Positions 1 to 9,058 of a stretch of 64,000 bases of DNA are shown in pieces. Origin of the DNA: a bacterium 210917-SL.2.15 (GTDB lineage Bacteria > Bacillota > Clostridia > Oscillospirales > Oscillospiraceae); contig JAJCJC010000008.1 in assembly GCA_020555605.1 (NCBI GenBank), forward strand, positions 24,742 through 88,741. Direction: 5' to 3'. The notes under the pieces are model-generated. The model was not told where the DNA came from, made no database searches, and saw only the letters and a list, made by a program, of their open reading frames with translations. Each line of letters starts with the position of its first letter. Position 1 is the stretch's first letter. Both the position numbers and the translations under genes were made by a program.

Positions 1-372
1 GTTCAGATTGACGGTATGCCCCCACAGAAGATGCGTTACACGAAACAGGATCTCATTCAGCCCGTAAAAGAAAATCAGGGCGGTGCCCAGTGTTTGAAAA
101 CTGCGCGCGGCGGAGCCGGTGAACGTGCCGGCGCAGGCAAACAGAAAGCGGTGGAACACCAGGGTCACGGCGGCGAAGAGCAGATAAAACCAGATCGTCT
201 GCCGCAGTGCCGGACCAATGGAAAGCCCCAGAAGGCCGCCGGCCCAGTTCAGGATCGCTGCGCCACACAAGGGGATCAGGGCCAGGTAGATGAGCAGCAG
301 GATCACGCCGCCCAGCTTTTCCAGATCTGTTAAGTGGGAGTCGCGAGTTTGTTTTTTTGTTGTTTTTGCCAT
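1..372 (-). CDS. Putative integral membrane protein, N-terminal 124 aa only
   Basis: This minus-strand frame starts at an ATG (370-372) and runs off the window edge without a stop, so only the first 124 residues are visible. A Shine-Dalgarno-like AAAGGA lies about 10 nt upstream. The start is 22 nt past the mutS stop, so the two genes are probably cotranscribed. After a Lys/Thr-rich cytoplasmic start (MAKTTKKQTRDS) there are hydrophobic stretches at about residues 20-42, 62-82 and 96-112, consistent with at least three membrane helices. I recognise no catalytic motif in the visible part. A CPBP-type membrane protease or a polytopic protein of unknown function would both fit. The function stays open because the C-terminus is missing. 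Confidence 0.7.
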   Translation of the reverse strand, partial: MAKTTKKQTRDSHLTDLEKLGGVILLLIYLALIPLCGAAILNWAGGLLGLSIGPALRQTIWFYLLFAAVTLVFHRFLFACAGTFTGSAARSFQTLGTALIFFYGLNEILFRVTHLLWGHTVNLN

Positions 373-394
373 AGAAAATGTCGTCCTTTGGTCG

Positions 395-2995
395 TTATTG
401 CAGCTTCTTTTTCAATTCGTATAAAAGATTCATAGCCTCCAGCGGAGTGAGCATATCCACCTGGGTGCGGCGCAGCGTGTCCAGAACTTCGCCTTCGCCC
501 AAGGCTGTCAGGGAGATCTGGTCGCTGCCGGGGGCGGCGGGAGCGCGTTTCGGCGCGCCGTCGTCCTGTTCCAGTTCGGACAAAATCTCACGGGCGCGGC
601 GGATGACGCCGTCGGGCAGGCCCGCCAGTTTGGCTACCTCGATGCCGTAGCTGCGGTCGGCTCCGCCGGGGATAATCTTGCGCAGAAAGGAAATTTCGTC
701 CCCGTGGGCCTTCACGGCTATGTTATAGTTTTTTACGCCGGGCAGGGTCTGCTCCATTTCCGTCAGTTCATGATAATGGGTGGCAAAGAGAGTTTTTGCG
801 CCCAGTTTCTTTTTGTCGGCGCAGAATTCCAACACAGCCCGGGCGATGCTCATGCCGTCGAAGGTGGAGGTGCCGCGGCCGATCTCGTCGAGAATCAGCA
901 GCGAGCGGGGCGTGGCCTGACGCAGGATGGAGGCTACCTCGTTCATCTCCACCATGAAGGTGGACTGGCCTGAGGACAGATCGTCGCTGGCGCCGATGCG
1001 GGTGAAAATGCGGTCCACGATGCCGATGTGGGCGGACTTTGCGGGTACGAAGGAACCGATCTGAGCCAGTAAAACGATCAGGGCCACCTGGCGCATGTAA
1101 GTGGATTTGCCGGCCATGTTGGGGCCGGTGATGATGGCGGTGCGGTCCTCTTTTTCACCCATGAAAGTATCGTTGGGTACGAACAGGGTGTCTTTGAGCA
1201 CTTTTTCCACCACCGGATGCCGGCCATCGTGGATCTCGATGACGCCGCTCTCATCCACGGTGGGGCAGGCGTAACCGTTGCGCACGGCCACAGCGGCCAG
1301 AGAGGCGTAAGCGTCCAGCTCGGCCACCTCGGCAGCGGTTTTCTGAATGCGCCCAGCGGCGGCGGCGATCTCCTGGCGCAGAGCGGAAAACAGTTCGTAT
1401 TCCAGGGCTGCTACCCGGTCGGAGGCGGTGAGGATGGTGTGTTCCAAATCTTTCAGTTCCTGGGTCACATAGCGCTCGGCATTGGCCAGGGTCTGCTTGC
1501 GGATGTAGTGCTCCGGCACCTGATCTTTAAAGGAATTGGATACTTCGATATAATAGCCGAATACCCGGTTGTATTTGATTTTCAGCGTGCGGATGCCGGT
1601 TTTTTCTTTTTCACTGGCCTCAATACCGGCAATGGTGCCCTTGCCGCCGCTGAGGATGTCCCGGAGCCGGTCTACTTCGGCGTGGAAACCCGGGCGGATG
1701 AAGCCTCCCTCGCGCACGGAGAAGGGTGGCTCGTCCACCAACGTCTGCGCGATGCGCGCGGCCAGGTCGGACAGGGTGTCCAGATCCCGGGCCAGCTCAC
1801 CCAGCCGGCCGGAGGAAAAGCGACGCAGCTGCGCGGCCACGGCGGGCAGCTGTTCCATGGCCCCGCGCAGCGAGGCCATATCCCGTCCGCCGGCGGTGCC
1901 GTATACAATGCGGCCGATGAGCCGCTCCATATCGCCGATGCCGGTCAGGGCCAGGATCAGCTCTTCCCGGGCCATGGTGTCCTCCACCAGAGCGGCCACG
2001 GCGCGTTGGCGCTTTCCGATGGCGGTGGGAGAGAGCAGGGGACGTTCGAGAAAACCGCGCAGGCAGCGCGAGCCCATGGGCGTTTTCGTTTTATCCAGCA
2101 CCCATAAAAGGCTCCCGCGCTTTTCCTTGCTGCGCAGGGTTTCCGTCAGTTCCAGGTTGCGCCGGGCGGCCACGTCCAGCTCCATGAATTCGCCCTGCTC
2201 GTAATAATCCAGGTCGTTTATGTACGAAAGGTCGGTTTTTTGCGTTTCGTAGAGGTAACTGAGCACGCCGCCCAGGGCCATGGTCACGGGGGGGATGCTC
2301 TGGGGAAGGGCTTTGCGCGCCTCTTCGCCGAACTGCCGGCGTACGGTGCGTTCAGCGGCGGAGAGATCGAAGGCGGCGTCCTTGCCCCGCTCGCGGTGGC
2401 AGTGAAGCCGGTCGCGGAGGAATTCGTTCAGCGCCGCATTGTCCGCGGCCGCGCCGCCCAGTACCACCTCCGCGGGGGAGAAGCGGCCCAGCTCGTTGAT
2501 GAGGTGGCTCACCTGCTCCGCTCCGGAGAAGGCGGTGGCCAGGGTGCGGCCGGTGGATACGTCTACAAAGCACACGCCGGAGCCGTTGTCGCTGAGGAAC
2601 ACAGCGCTGATATAGTTGCTGCGGCCTTCCTCCAGCATGGAGCTGTCGGTCACAGTGCCGGGAGTGACCACGCGGATGATGTCCCGCTCCACCAGCCCCT
2701 TGGCCGTGGCCGGGTCCTCCATCTGCTCGCAGATGGCCACCTTGTAGCCCTTGGCGATCAGACGGGCGATGTAGCCCTCGCAGGAATGGTAGGGCACGCC
2801 GCACATGGGAGTCTGGTCGGCTTTGTCCTTTCCCCGGTCCCGGGTGGTCAGAGTGAGATCCAGTTCCCGGGAGGCGGTTTTGGCGTCCTCCCCGAACATC
2901 TCGTAGAAATCGCCCAGGCGGAAGAAAAGAAGGGCGCCGGGGTTGGCCTCTTTCAGTTTTACGTATTGCTGCATCATCGGCGTGAGTTCAGCCAT
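395..2995 (-). CDS. mutS: DNA mismatch repair protein MutS
   Basis: MutS is the mismatch-recognition ATPase of post-replicative repair. The 866-residue length matches bacterial MutS1. The N-terminal domain has the mismatch-wedging F-Y-E (GDFYEMF, residues 28-34). The C-terminal ABC-type ATPase domain shows the Walker A GPNMAGKST, a Walker B LLILDEIGRGTS and the conserved ATHYHEL. The start ATG is preceded by GAGGTGAAAGC, a good ribosome binding site. The partial membrane protein follows 22 nt after the stop, and the zinc-ribbon gene ends 45 nt upstream, so these minus-strand genes plus miaB look like one transcription unit. No mutL is visible next to it in this window. Confidence 0.98.
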   Translation of the reverse strand: MAELTPMMQQYVKLKEANPGALLFFRLGDFYEMFGEDAKTASRELDLTLTTRDRGKDKADQTPMCGVPYHSCEGYIARLIAKGYKVAICEQMEDPATAKGLVERDIIRVVTPGTVTDSSMLEEGRSNYISAVFLSDNGSGVCFVDVSTGRTLATAFSGAEQVSHLINELGRFSPAEVVLGGAAADNAALNEFLRDRLHCHRERGKDAAFDLSAAERTVRRQFGEEARKALPQSIPPVTMALGGVLSYLYETQKTDLSYINDLDYYEQGEFMELDVAARRNLELTETLRSKEKRGSLLWVLDKTKTPMGSRCLRGFLERPLLSPTAIGKRQRAVAALVEDTMAREELILALTGIGDMERLIGRIVYGTAGGRDMASLRGAMEQLPAVAAQLRRFSSGRLGELARDLDTLSDLAARIAQTLVDEPPFSVREGGFIRPGFHAEVDRLRDILSGGKGTIAGIEASEKEKTGIRTLKIKYNRVFGYYIEVSNSFKDQVPEHYIRKQTLANAERYVTQELKDLEHTILTASDRVAALEYELFSALRQEIAAAAGRIQKTAAEVAELDAYASLAAVAVRNGYACPTVDESGVIEIHDGRHPVVEKVLKDTLFVPNDTFMGEKEDRTAIITGPNMAGKSTYMRQVALIVLLAQIGSFVPAKSAHIGIVDRIFTRIGASDDLSSGQSTFMVEMNEVASILRQATPRSLLILDEIGRGTSTFDGMSIARAVLEFCADKKKLGAKTLFATHYHELTEMEQTLPGVKNYNIAVKAHGDEISFLRKIIPGGADRSYGIEVAKLAGLPDGVIRRAREILSELEQDDGAPKRAPAAPGSDQISLTALGEGEVLDTLRRTQVDMLTPLEAMNLLYELKKKLQ

Positions 2996-3040
2996 GCTTT
3001 CACCTCGTATGTGTTCTCTTTCTAATCGGCGGGGAGAAGT

Positions 3041-3232
3041 TTACCGGAATTTGTAAGGTTCAGCGGCCTGCAGCTCCACATAGCCGCAGCCGGGGCAGAC
3101 ATGGCAGCGCACAGCGCTGCGAATTTCCATGCCCTGCCAGTTGGGCACGCCCTGGGAGAGCGTCATATCCACGCCGGGCAGGCCGAACAGATTTACTTTT
3201 TTCATTTCCATTCCGCATTTGATACATTCCAT
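3041..3232 (-). CDS. Small zinc-ribbon protein of unknown function
   Basis: This 63-residue protein has two cysteine knuckles, CIKC at residues 3-6 and C-x2-C-x2-C (CHVCPGC) near residue 47, which together form a likely zinc-ribbon fold. Such small proteins are common in Clostridia and are usually annotated only as zinc-ribbon or nucleic-acid-binding proteins, so no precise role can be given. The start ATG has a strong upstream GGAAAGGAG. It sits between miaB and mutS on the same strand with short gaps (58 and 45 nt), which supports cotranscription and argues that it is a real gene. Confidence 0.8.
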   Translation of the reverse strand: MECIKCGMEMKKVNLFGLPGVDMTLSQGVPNWQGMEIRSAVRCHVCPGCGYVELQAAEPYKFR

Positions 3233-3290
3233 AATGGTTGACTCCTTTCCTTTTGCAACAAAATTTCGCTGTGTTCTGTGCGCCTGGGCA

Positions 3291-4709
3291 TTACTCCGTC
3301 AGCTCGCCAAAGAGCGCCCAGGTATTGCTGTCGGTAATTTTGGCGGTTTTAAAGCACCCGATGGCCTCCTCATCGCCCACCAGATGGACCAGGCGCCCGC
3401 CTGCTGTGCGGGCCGAGAGCGGCCAGCGGGAATCGCCGCTTTTGCCGTCCACCAGCAACCGCTGCACCGTGCCTACATAGGCGGCGTGTTTTTGGGCGGA
3501 GTTGGCGTTCTGAACCTGCAGCAGGGCGTCGAACCACTGCTGCTTTTCCGCACGGGGCACCGGGTCGGGCAGCTTTGCTGCCGGAGTGCCGGGGCGGGGG
3601 GAATAAATGAAGGTGAACAGCGCGTCAAAGCGCACCTGCTGCACCAGAGAGAGGGTTTCTTCAAATTCTTCCTTCGTTTCGCCGGGGAAGCCCACGATGA
3701 CATCGGAGGTGAGCACAATATCCGGCATAACGGTGCGGGCGTAGTCCACCAGCGCGAGATATTCCTCGCGGCTGTAGCCCCGGTTCATGGCGCGGAGGAC
3801 GCGGGTGGAACCGGATTGGAAGGGCAGATGGAGATGACGGGCGATTTTCTCATGACGGGCCATGGTGTCGAGGAGCTTGTGAGAGGCATCCTTGGGGTGG
3901 CTGGTCATAAAACGCAGCAGGAAATCGCCGTCCAGGCGGGCCAGCTCGTCCAGAAGGTCGGCAAAGTCGCACGCCTCGGGCAGATCCTTTCCGTAGGAGT
4001 TCACATTTTGTCCCAGCAGGGTGATCTCTTTATAACCCTCGGCGATCAGATTTTTCACATCGGCAACAATGCAGGCTTTGTCCCGGCTGCGCTCCCGGCC
4101 CCGGACATAGGGGACGATGCAGTAGGTGCAGAAATTGTTGCACCCGTACATTACCGAAACCCACGCTTTGGCGCCGCCTTCGCGGACGATGGGCAGCCCT
4201 TCGGCGATGGAGCCGTGGGCGTCGTCAATGGAAAACACGCGGCCGTGCTGGCGGTAGACCTTCTGCAGCAGCTCCGGAAAACGCCACAGGGCGTGGGGAC
4301 CGAATACCAGGTCTACATGGCGGTAAGAGGCACGCACCTTGTCGGCCACCTGTTTTTGCTGAGCCATACAGCCGCACAGGCAGATCACCTGCCGGGGATT
4401 GGCTTTTTTAGTGTGAGTCAGGGCGCCGAGATTTCCGTAGACCCGCTGCTCGGCGTGCTCCCGCACGGCACAGGTGTTGAGAACGACCACATCGGCCCGG
4501 TGGGCATCGTCGGTAAAGGCAAAACCCATTTCGCGGAGCATGCCCATAATATGTTCGCTGTCGGCCACGTTTTGCTGGCACCCAAAGGTGTCCACACAGG
4601 CCAGGGGCGCGTGATCCAGGGTCTCCTGCAAATGCGCGCGGATCTCCTGCATGATCTCCCGCTGCCGCGCCAGCTGCTCGGGGGATACGACGACTTCTTC
4701 TCGCTTCAA
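3291..4709 (-). CDS. miaB: tRNA-2-methylthio-N6-dimethylallyladenosine synthase MiaB
   Basis: MiaB is a radical-SAM methylthiotransferase that adds the 2-methylthio group to i6A37 of tRNAs. The 472-residue protein has the expected order. The N-terminal UPF0004 domain carries three cluster cysteines (TFGCQQN, NTCAVRE, CLCGCMAQ). The radical-SAM motif C-x3-C-x2-C is in YGCNNFCTYC, followed by PYVRGRERSR. A C-terminal TRAM-like segment is the tRNA-binding part. The start is TTG (4707-4709), chosen because AGGAG lies about 9 nt upstream; the nearby ATG is in another frame. A minus-strand promoter is predicted just upstream at 4782-4810. It heads the run with the zinc-ribbon gene, mutS and the partial membrane protein. 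Confidence 0.97.
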   Translation of the reverse strand: MKREEVVVSPEQLARQREIMQEIRAHLQETLDHAPLACVDTFGCQQNVADSEHIMGMLREMGFAFTDDAHRADVVVLNTCAVREHAEQRVYGNLGALTHTKKANPRQVICLCGCMAQQKQVADKVRASYRHVDLVFGPHALWRFPELLQKVYRQHGRVFSIDDAHGSIAEGLPIVREGGAKAWVSVMYGCNNFCTYCIVPYVRGRERSRDKACIVADVKNLIAEGYKEITLLGQNVNSYGKDLPEACDFADLLDELARLDGDFLLRFMTSHPKDASHKLLDTMARHEKIARHLHLPFQSGSTRVLRAMNRGYSREEYLALVDYARTVMPDIVLTSDVIVGFPGETKEEFEETLSLVQQVRFDALFTFIYSPRPGTPAAKLPDPVPRAEKQQWFDALLQVQNANSAQKHAAYVGTVQRLLVDGKSGDSRWPLSARTAGGRLVHLVGDEEAIGCFKTAKITDSNTWALFGELTE

Positions 4710-4781
4710 AAAACATTCTCCTGTCTCCCCGGCCGAAAGGACCGGGAGGCAAATCCTGCCAAATTATACTTTAACTAATAT

Positions 4782-4810
4782 AGTATAGCGCTTTTTGCGT
4801 GTTGGCACAA
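4782..4810 (-). promoter_or_regulatory. Predicted sigma-A promoter for miaB
   Basis: On the minus strand, TTGTGC (4805-4810) and TATACT (4782-4787) are separated by 17 nt. The -10 box is strong and the -35 box matches only its TTG. Transcription would start about 65 nt upstream of the miaB TTG. Confidence 0.45.
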
Positions 4811-4935
4811 TCTTTTTTTACGCCGAAACGGCAAAAATTTGGCCCGGCGGGGGGCGGTGGTCAGGGATTCCTTTTTGCTCCAGGCCGTGCTACAATAGAC
4901 CGGAAACCATTCCGGCGGAGAAAGGGGAATGTCGT

Positions 4936-5637
4936 GTGCGTTTGCTGCTGGTGGAAGACGATGAAGAGATCAGCGCCATGCTCAAGGATTTTTTGGAGGG
5001 CGAGGGCTTTTCGGTGGATACGGCCGCCGACGGGGAGGCGGGCTGCGCCCGCTCTGCCGCAGCGCAGTATGATTTGGTGTTGCTGGATCTGATGCTGCCC
5101 CGGCGCAGCGGGTTGGATGTGCTGCGCGCCATTCGAAAAAACGGGAGCACTGTTCCGGTGATTATCCTGTCTGCCCGGGACAGCGATTCGGATGTTACGC
5201 TGGGCCTGGGGCTGGGGGCCGATGATTATGTGGTTAAACCCTTTTCCGTCAGCCAGGTGCTGGCCCGCATCAAGGCAAACTTGCGCCGCTCCACCGTGTG
5301 GGCAGAGGGGACAGAGGCGCCGGCGGAGGTGCTGCGCGCCGGAGCGCTGGCTATGGACTGCGCGGCCCACCGGGTGGAAAAGGACGGTATTCCAGTGGAG
5401 CTGACGGCCAAGGAATACGCGATTTTGGAGCTGTTGCTGCGCAATCCCAGACGGGTCTACACCAAGGCGCAGCTTTATGCCGCGGTGTGGGGCGAGGCGT
5501 ATCTGGGCGATGAGAACGCGGTCAACGTCCACATCAGCCGCCTGCGCTCCAAGGTGGAAGACGATCCAAAAAAGCCCCGCTGCATCTGCACGGTTTGGGG
5601 CATTGGTTACAAGCTGGGGGATGGCGATGGGCGGTAA
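4936..5637 (+). CDS. OmpR-family two-component response regulator
   Basis: A 233-residue DNA-binding response regulator. The receiver domain (about 1-115) has the acidic pocket EDDEE, the phospho-acceptor Asp in LVLLDLMLP, and the switch Lys in YVVKPF. The C-terminal winged helix (about 135-230) ends in the typical WGIGYKL. The start is taken as GTG 4936 after AGAAAGGGG; the open frame extends further upstream, but residues before this point do not belong to the receiver fold. The gene overlaps the downstream kinase gene, as is usual for cognate pairs. With the adjoining BcrA-type ABC genes it probably senses cell-envelope stress or an antimicrobial peptide and controls the transporter; this role is inferred from context. 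Confidence 0.93.
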   Translation: MRLLLVEDDEEISAMLKDFLEGEGFSVDTAADGEAGCARSAAAQYDLVLLDLMLPRRSGLDVLRAIRKNGSTVPVIILSARDSDSDVTLGLGLGADDYVVKPFSVSQVLARIKANLRRSTVWAEGTEAPAEVLRAGALAMDCAAHRVEKDGIPVELTAKEYAILELLLRNPRRVYTKAQLYAAVWGEAYLGDENAVNVHISRLRSKVEDDPKKPRCICTVWGIGYKLGDGDGR

Positions 5638-6580
5638 CGGTGTGCTGCTGCTTTTGGCTGTCGCACTGGGCTTTGCAGCGCTCCATTCTGCTCTGCGGCA
5701 GCGGCGGCTACTGCGCCAGCTTTCGCAGGCGGCACAGCGATTGGAGGTTATTTTAGACGGCGGGAGCGACGAAGCGCTGCTCGTGCCGCTTTGCGATGAC
5801 GCTTTGACGCCGCTGTTGGGGCAGATCGACCGGCTGCTGCTGGAAAAGAAAAAACTGTGTGTGCAGCAGCGGCGCGCCCGTTTGGCGCAGCGGCGTATGC
5901 TTGCCAACATGGCCCATGACCTGCGCACGCCGCTGACCGTACTGCTGGGGCAGTTGGAAATCGCACGGCTGCGGGGCGAAGAGAGTGAAACGCTGCGCCG
6001 GGTGCAGGCCAAAGCCGAAGAGGTGCTGGCCTTGAGCGAAGCGTTTTTTACACTTTCCAAGCTGGAAGCGGGAGACACGAAACTGCCCTGTGCTGCGGTG
6101 GATCTGAGTGAGCTGTGCCGTGCTGCCGCGCTGGAATATTACGATTTTCTGACACAGCAGCGGTTTGAGGTGGAAATTCACGTCCCGGAGGAGACGTGTT
6201 CCGTTTGGGGGCACGAGGAATCTATCCGCCGCATTTTATCCAACCTGATTTCCAATGCCGTGCGCTACGGTGCGGCGGGACGCTATTTGGGCATTGCGCT
6301 GGAGCAGCAGGAGGACGGCGCCTGTGTGCGCGTGCAGGACCGGGGACGGGGCATTGCCCCGGAGGCGCTAAGCCATATTTTCGACCGGCTCTACACACCG
6401 GAGGATTCCCGCAGCCGCGCTCTGGGCGGCAGCGGTCTGGGACTGGCCATCGCAAAGGGGCTGGCGGAAGGCATGGGCGGCACGCTGTGGGCTGAGAGCA
6501 CGGTGGGAAAAGGAACGACGTTTGTGCTGAAGCTGCTCTGGACGGAGCCGGTGCAAGATGGCCCCGAAAGAAAATCGTAA
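5621..6580 (+). CDS. Membrane sensor histidine kinase, short sensor type
   Basis: A 319-residue kinase partnering the preceding regulator. There is one hydrophobic segment at the extreme N-terminus (about residues 6-20) and no sizeable extracellular domain, so it belongs to the intramembrane-sensing type often paired with antibiotic-peptide ABC transporters. The phospho-acceptor His is in NMAHDLRTPLT. The ATPase part has an N-box (LISNAVRYG), a G1 box (VQDRGRGI) and a G2 box (GGSGLGLAIAKG). ATG 5621 overlaps the regulator stop by 17 nt; ATG 5627, two codons later, is better spaced from the GGGGG and may be the true start. The ABC genes follow after 75 nt. Confidence 0.93.
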   Translation: MAMGGNGVLLLLAVALGFAALHSALRQRRLLRQLSQAAQRLEVILDGGSDEALLVPLCDDALTPLLGQIDRLLLEKKKLCVQQRRARLAQRRMLANMAHDLRTPLTVLLGQLEIARLRGEESETLRRVQAKAEEVLALSEAFFTLSKLEAGDTKLPCAAVDLSELCRAAALEYYDFLTQQRFEVEIHVPEETCSVWGHEESIRRILSNLISNAVRYGAAGRYLGIALEQQEDGACVRVQDRGRGIAPEALSHIFDRLYTPEDSRSRALGGSGLGLAIAKGLAEGMGGTLWAESTVGKGTTFVLKLLWTEPVQDGPERKS

Positions 6581-6655
6581 GATTTACGAAAGACCATTGC
6601 AAAACGGCGGGTGTAGTATGGGAAACAGAACACGACGAAAGGAGAGGAAACAAAC

Positions 6656-7567
6656 ATGTCGTATCTCATTCAGAGTCGGCGGTTGTGCAAACGTCTGGGT
6701 GAAAAAAACCTCCTGAGCGATGTGGAAGTGCACGTGCCTCAGGGGCGGGTTTATGCTCTGCTGGGGCCGAACGGCGCGGGCAAAACCACACTGATGCGCC
6801 TGGTGCTGAATCTGTGGAAACCCACCAGCGGGGAGGTGGAGCTGTTCGGCGCACCGCTGCGGCCGGGGGATTGCGCGCCGCTGGGGCGCATGGGCAGCAT
6901 TATTGAATTTCCGGCCTTTTTCGAAATGCTGAGCGGCCTGGAAAATCTGCGCCTGCATTGTGCCTATATGGGGTATCATCGCCCAGGTGCGGCGGAGGAA
7001 GCGCTGGAGCGGTTGGGCCTGGGCGCGGCCGGGAACAAAAAGGTGAAACATTACTCGCTGGGCATGCGCCAGCGGCTGGGGCTGGCCCGGGCGGTGCTGA
7101 CCCATCCGGAACTGCTGGTGCTGGACGAACCGGCCAACGCCCTGGATGCTGCCGGTATGAAGCAGGTGCGCGATTTGCTGCGCACTTTGTGTCGGGACTG
7201 GGGTACCACGGTGTTTTTATCCAGTCATCTGCTCTCCGAAGTGGAGCAGATAGCCGATACAGTGGGCATTCTGCACCGGGGAAGGCTGCTGCGGGAGATT
7301 TCTTTGAGCGAGCTGGCTGCGCAGAGTTTGACCTATATTGAATTGGTGACGCCCGACGTGCGCGCGGCGGCGCGGGTGCTGGAAGAGCTGGGGGTGCGCC
7401 GGTTCAAAGTGCTGCAGGAGGGTGTGGTGCGCATTTACGAGGCGTCTATGGCACCGGAAGAACTGTCCCGTGCGCTGGCCCTTCAAAATGTGGCCATTGC
7501 CTCGTTTCAGAAACATGCCGACACCTTGGAGGATTATTATCTGCGCCTGACAGGGGAGGAAAATTGA
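6656..7567 (+). CDS. ABC transporter ATP-binding protein, BcrA / lantibiotic-immunity type
   Basis: A 303-residue single-domain ABC ATPase with Walker A GPNGAGKTT, a variant signature YSLGMRQRLGLARA, Walker B LLVLDEPANALD and the H-loop SSHLLSEVE. The C-terminal extension of about 90 residues is typical of the BcrA and lantibiotic-immunity (LanF-like) branch. These complexes expel or detach peptide antibiotics from the membrane. A strong AGGAGAGG ribosome site precedes the ATG. The permease starts 1 nt after the stop. Its position behind a two-component system suggests induction by an envelope-active compound, which is inference. Confidence 0.93.
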   Translation: MSYLIQSRRLCKRLGEKNLLSDVEVHVPQGRVYALLGPNGAGKTTLMRLVLNLWKPTSGEVELFGAPLRPGDCAPLGRMGSIIEFPAFFEMLSGLENLRLHCAYMGYHRPGAAEEALERLGLGAAGNKKVKHYSLGMRQRLGLARAVLTHPELLVLDEPANALDAAGMKQVRDLLRTLCRDWGTTVFLSSHLLSEVEQIADTVGILHRGRLLREISLSELAAQSLTYIELVTPDVRAAARVLEELGVRRFKVLQEGVVRIYEASMAPEELSRALALQNVAIASFQKHADTLEDYYLRLTGEEN

Positions 7568-7568
7568 T

Positions 7569-8276
7569 ATGGGCAAGCTGATTGTGCTGGAGTGGAAGAA
7601 AAACCGAGCCGGGCGCTATGGTCTGGCAGCAGCGATACTGACGGCGGCGCTGGCGCTGTTCCTGTTTGCCCAGGTGTACCTGGGCATCGCCAACGACCCG
7701 GTCACCGGCGTGCCGGATGCCGCGCCGGGCACTTTCAATATCTCCTCGCAGGTGGAACTGGTCAGCAACGTGACGTTTTTGGTTTTCACCTGCGTTATGC
7801 TGGCGGGCTGCGTCACATCGGCGCAGCGGCGCAAAACAATGCTCGTGATGTATACCTATCCCATCCCACGGAAAAAACTGATGCTGGCGCAGATCCTGGC
7901 GGTATGGATTTTCTCGGCCGTTGCGCTGGCATTGGCAAAGCTTCTGCTGTATGGGATGCTGTTTGCCGCAGGGCAGGTTCTGGAGCCGGATTTTCCGATG
8001 GACTATACCCTTTTTGCGCCGGACCTTTATCTGCAGATTGTGCTGAAAGCCGTCGTGATCGCCACGGTCAGTCTGATTGCCATGCTGGCGGGACAGGTGT
8101 TCCGTTCGGCCAAAGCCACGATTGTCGCCTCGCTGCTGCTTCTGGTGCTGATGAACGGAACGGTGGGCCCGTTTTCTCTGGCCGATAACGCTGCGGTGCC
8201 GTTGGTGCTCAGCGCGGCCGGCGTCATATGCGCGGCGGCCACCCTGGCGGGCATCGACCGGCGGGACGTGATATGA
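7569..8276 (+). CDS. ABC-2 type transporter permease
   Basis: A 235-residue polytopic protein, the membrane partner of the preceding ATPase. Hydrophobic segments can be seen near residues 17-35, 60-80, 108-130, 152-175, 180-200 and 205-225, giving the usual six helices of small ABC-2 permeases. The stop-to-start distance from the ATPase is one nucleotide, so translation is probably coupled. The first residues (WKKNRAGRY) are positively charged, as expected for a cytoplasmic N-terminus. It is the last gene of the regulator-kinase-transporter set and is followed by a shared terminator. Confidence 0.88.
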   Translation: MGKLIVLEWKKNRAGRYGLAAAILTAALALFLFAQVYLGIANDPVTGVPDAAPGTFNISSQVELVSNVTFLVFTCVMLAGCVTSAQRRKTMLVMYTYPIPRKKLMLAQILAVWIFSAVALALAKLLLYGMLFAAGQVLEPDFPMDYTLFAPDLYLQIVLKAVVIATVSLIAMLAGQVFRSAKATIVASLLLLVLMNGTVGPFSLADNAAVPLVLSAAGVICAAATLAGIDRRDVI

Positions 8277-8323
8277 CGGAATAGGGAAGCATGGAATTAA
8301 AACAATATCTTTTCTGTGTGAAA

Positions 8324-8357
8324 AAAGGGGACAGACTGTAAATCTGTCCCCCTTTCC
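8324..8357. terminator. Bidirectional terminator between convergent genes
   Basis: A stem of about 12 bp, AAAGGGGACAGA (8324-8335) against TCTGTCCCC(C)TTT (8343-8355), has A and T runs outside it. It closes the ABC operon on the plus strand and the AlkD-like gene on the minus strand. Confidence 0.8.
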
Positions 8358-9058
8358 TATTTCTTTTTCAGTGTGTTCAAATAAGCTTTGTCCTCGGCGC
8401 TGACGCGATAGCTTTCCCGGCATTTCTGAATGGCTTTGTTGTGCACGGCTGCAGGAAATACGCCTTGTTCCAAAAGGGGCAGCGTCTTGGCGCGCTGCTT
8501 GACAAAAAAGACGCTCAATCCCCAGGCCAGGGCCATGGTGACATAGTAGCCCTCGTGCTGTACGGTGCGGTAAGCGGTCAGGGAACGGTCGATCCATTCC
8601 TCGCGCCAGAAATAGTCCATCAGTTGCACCACGGCAAAGCGCACTTCAAATTCCTGCTTGCTTTGGAGGCAGGGGGCAAAGAAATCCCATACAGCGGGCA
8701 GATCTTTTTCCTTCCACTTGCAGTCTCCGGCAGTCATATCACATACGGCCCAATTGTTGATGCGGGGGAGAAAGGTGCGCAGCAGTGTGAGCTTTTCTTC
8801 GAGGGAGCATTTTGCTCCGGCACACACCATGCCCTGAAGCAGACGCTCTTCGTGGCTGTCGGCCCGGACAAGAGAGAGAAAGCCCCGCCAGTCGCCCCGG
8901 AGCAGCTCTTTTGCAATCACACGCAGCGCGGGAGCACGCACGCCGTAGGTGCGCTCTGTGCCGGGGATAAGGCTTTCGTTGAACACGCGATAGCGCTCAT
9001 CGCTCTCCCTGCGCAGCCGTTCGAGCAGGATGCCGTAGTCGGCCTGGGTATAGCTCAT
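8357..9058 (-). CDS. AlkD-like DNA alkylation repair protein (HEAT-repeat glycosylase family)
   Basis: A 233-residue all-helical protein of the AlkD/AlkC-like family, whose characterised members are DNA glycosylases removing bulky or cationic alkylated bases. Recognisable family features are GVRAPALRVIAKEL near residue 40, NNWAVCDMTAG (about 103-113) with the conserved W and D, and repeated helical hairpins. The start is set at ATG 9056-9058: it shares an ATGA overlap with the pncC stop and gives the family length. The in-frame region further upstream is Arg/Pro-rich and lies inside pncC, so it is not part of the protein. Last gene of a thiI-pncC-alkD-like operon. Confidence 0.88.
   Translation of the reverse strand: MSYTQADYGILLERLRRESDERYRVFNESLIPGTERTYGVRAPALRVIAKELLRGDWRGFLSLVRADSHEERLLQGMVCAGAKCSLEEKLTLLRTFLPRINNWAVCDMTAGDCKWKEKDLPAVWDFFAPCLQSKQEFEVRFAVVQLMDYFWREEWIDRSLTAYRTVQHEGYYVTMALAWGLSVFFVKQRAKTLPLLEQGVFPAAVHNKAIQKCRESYRVSAEDKAYLNTLKKK

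Noticed and set aside
3129..4778. Plus-strand open frame (549 codons) opposite miaB
   Set aside because: Antisense to miaB, whose cluster cysteines and radical-SAM motif are complete.
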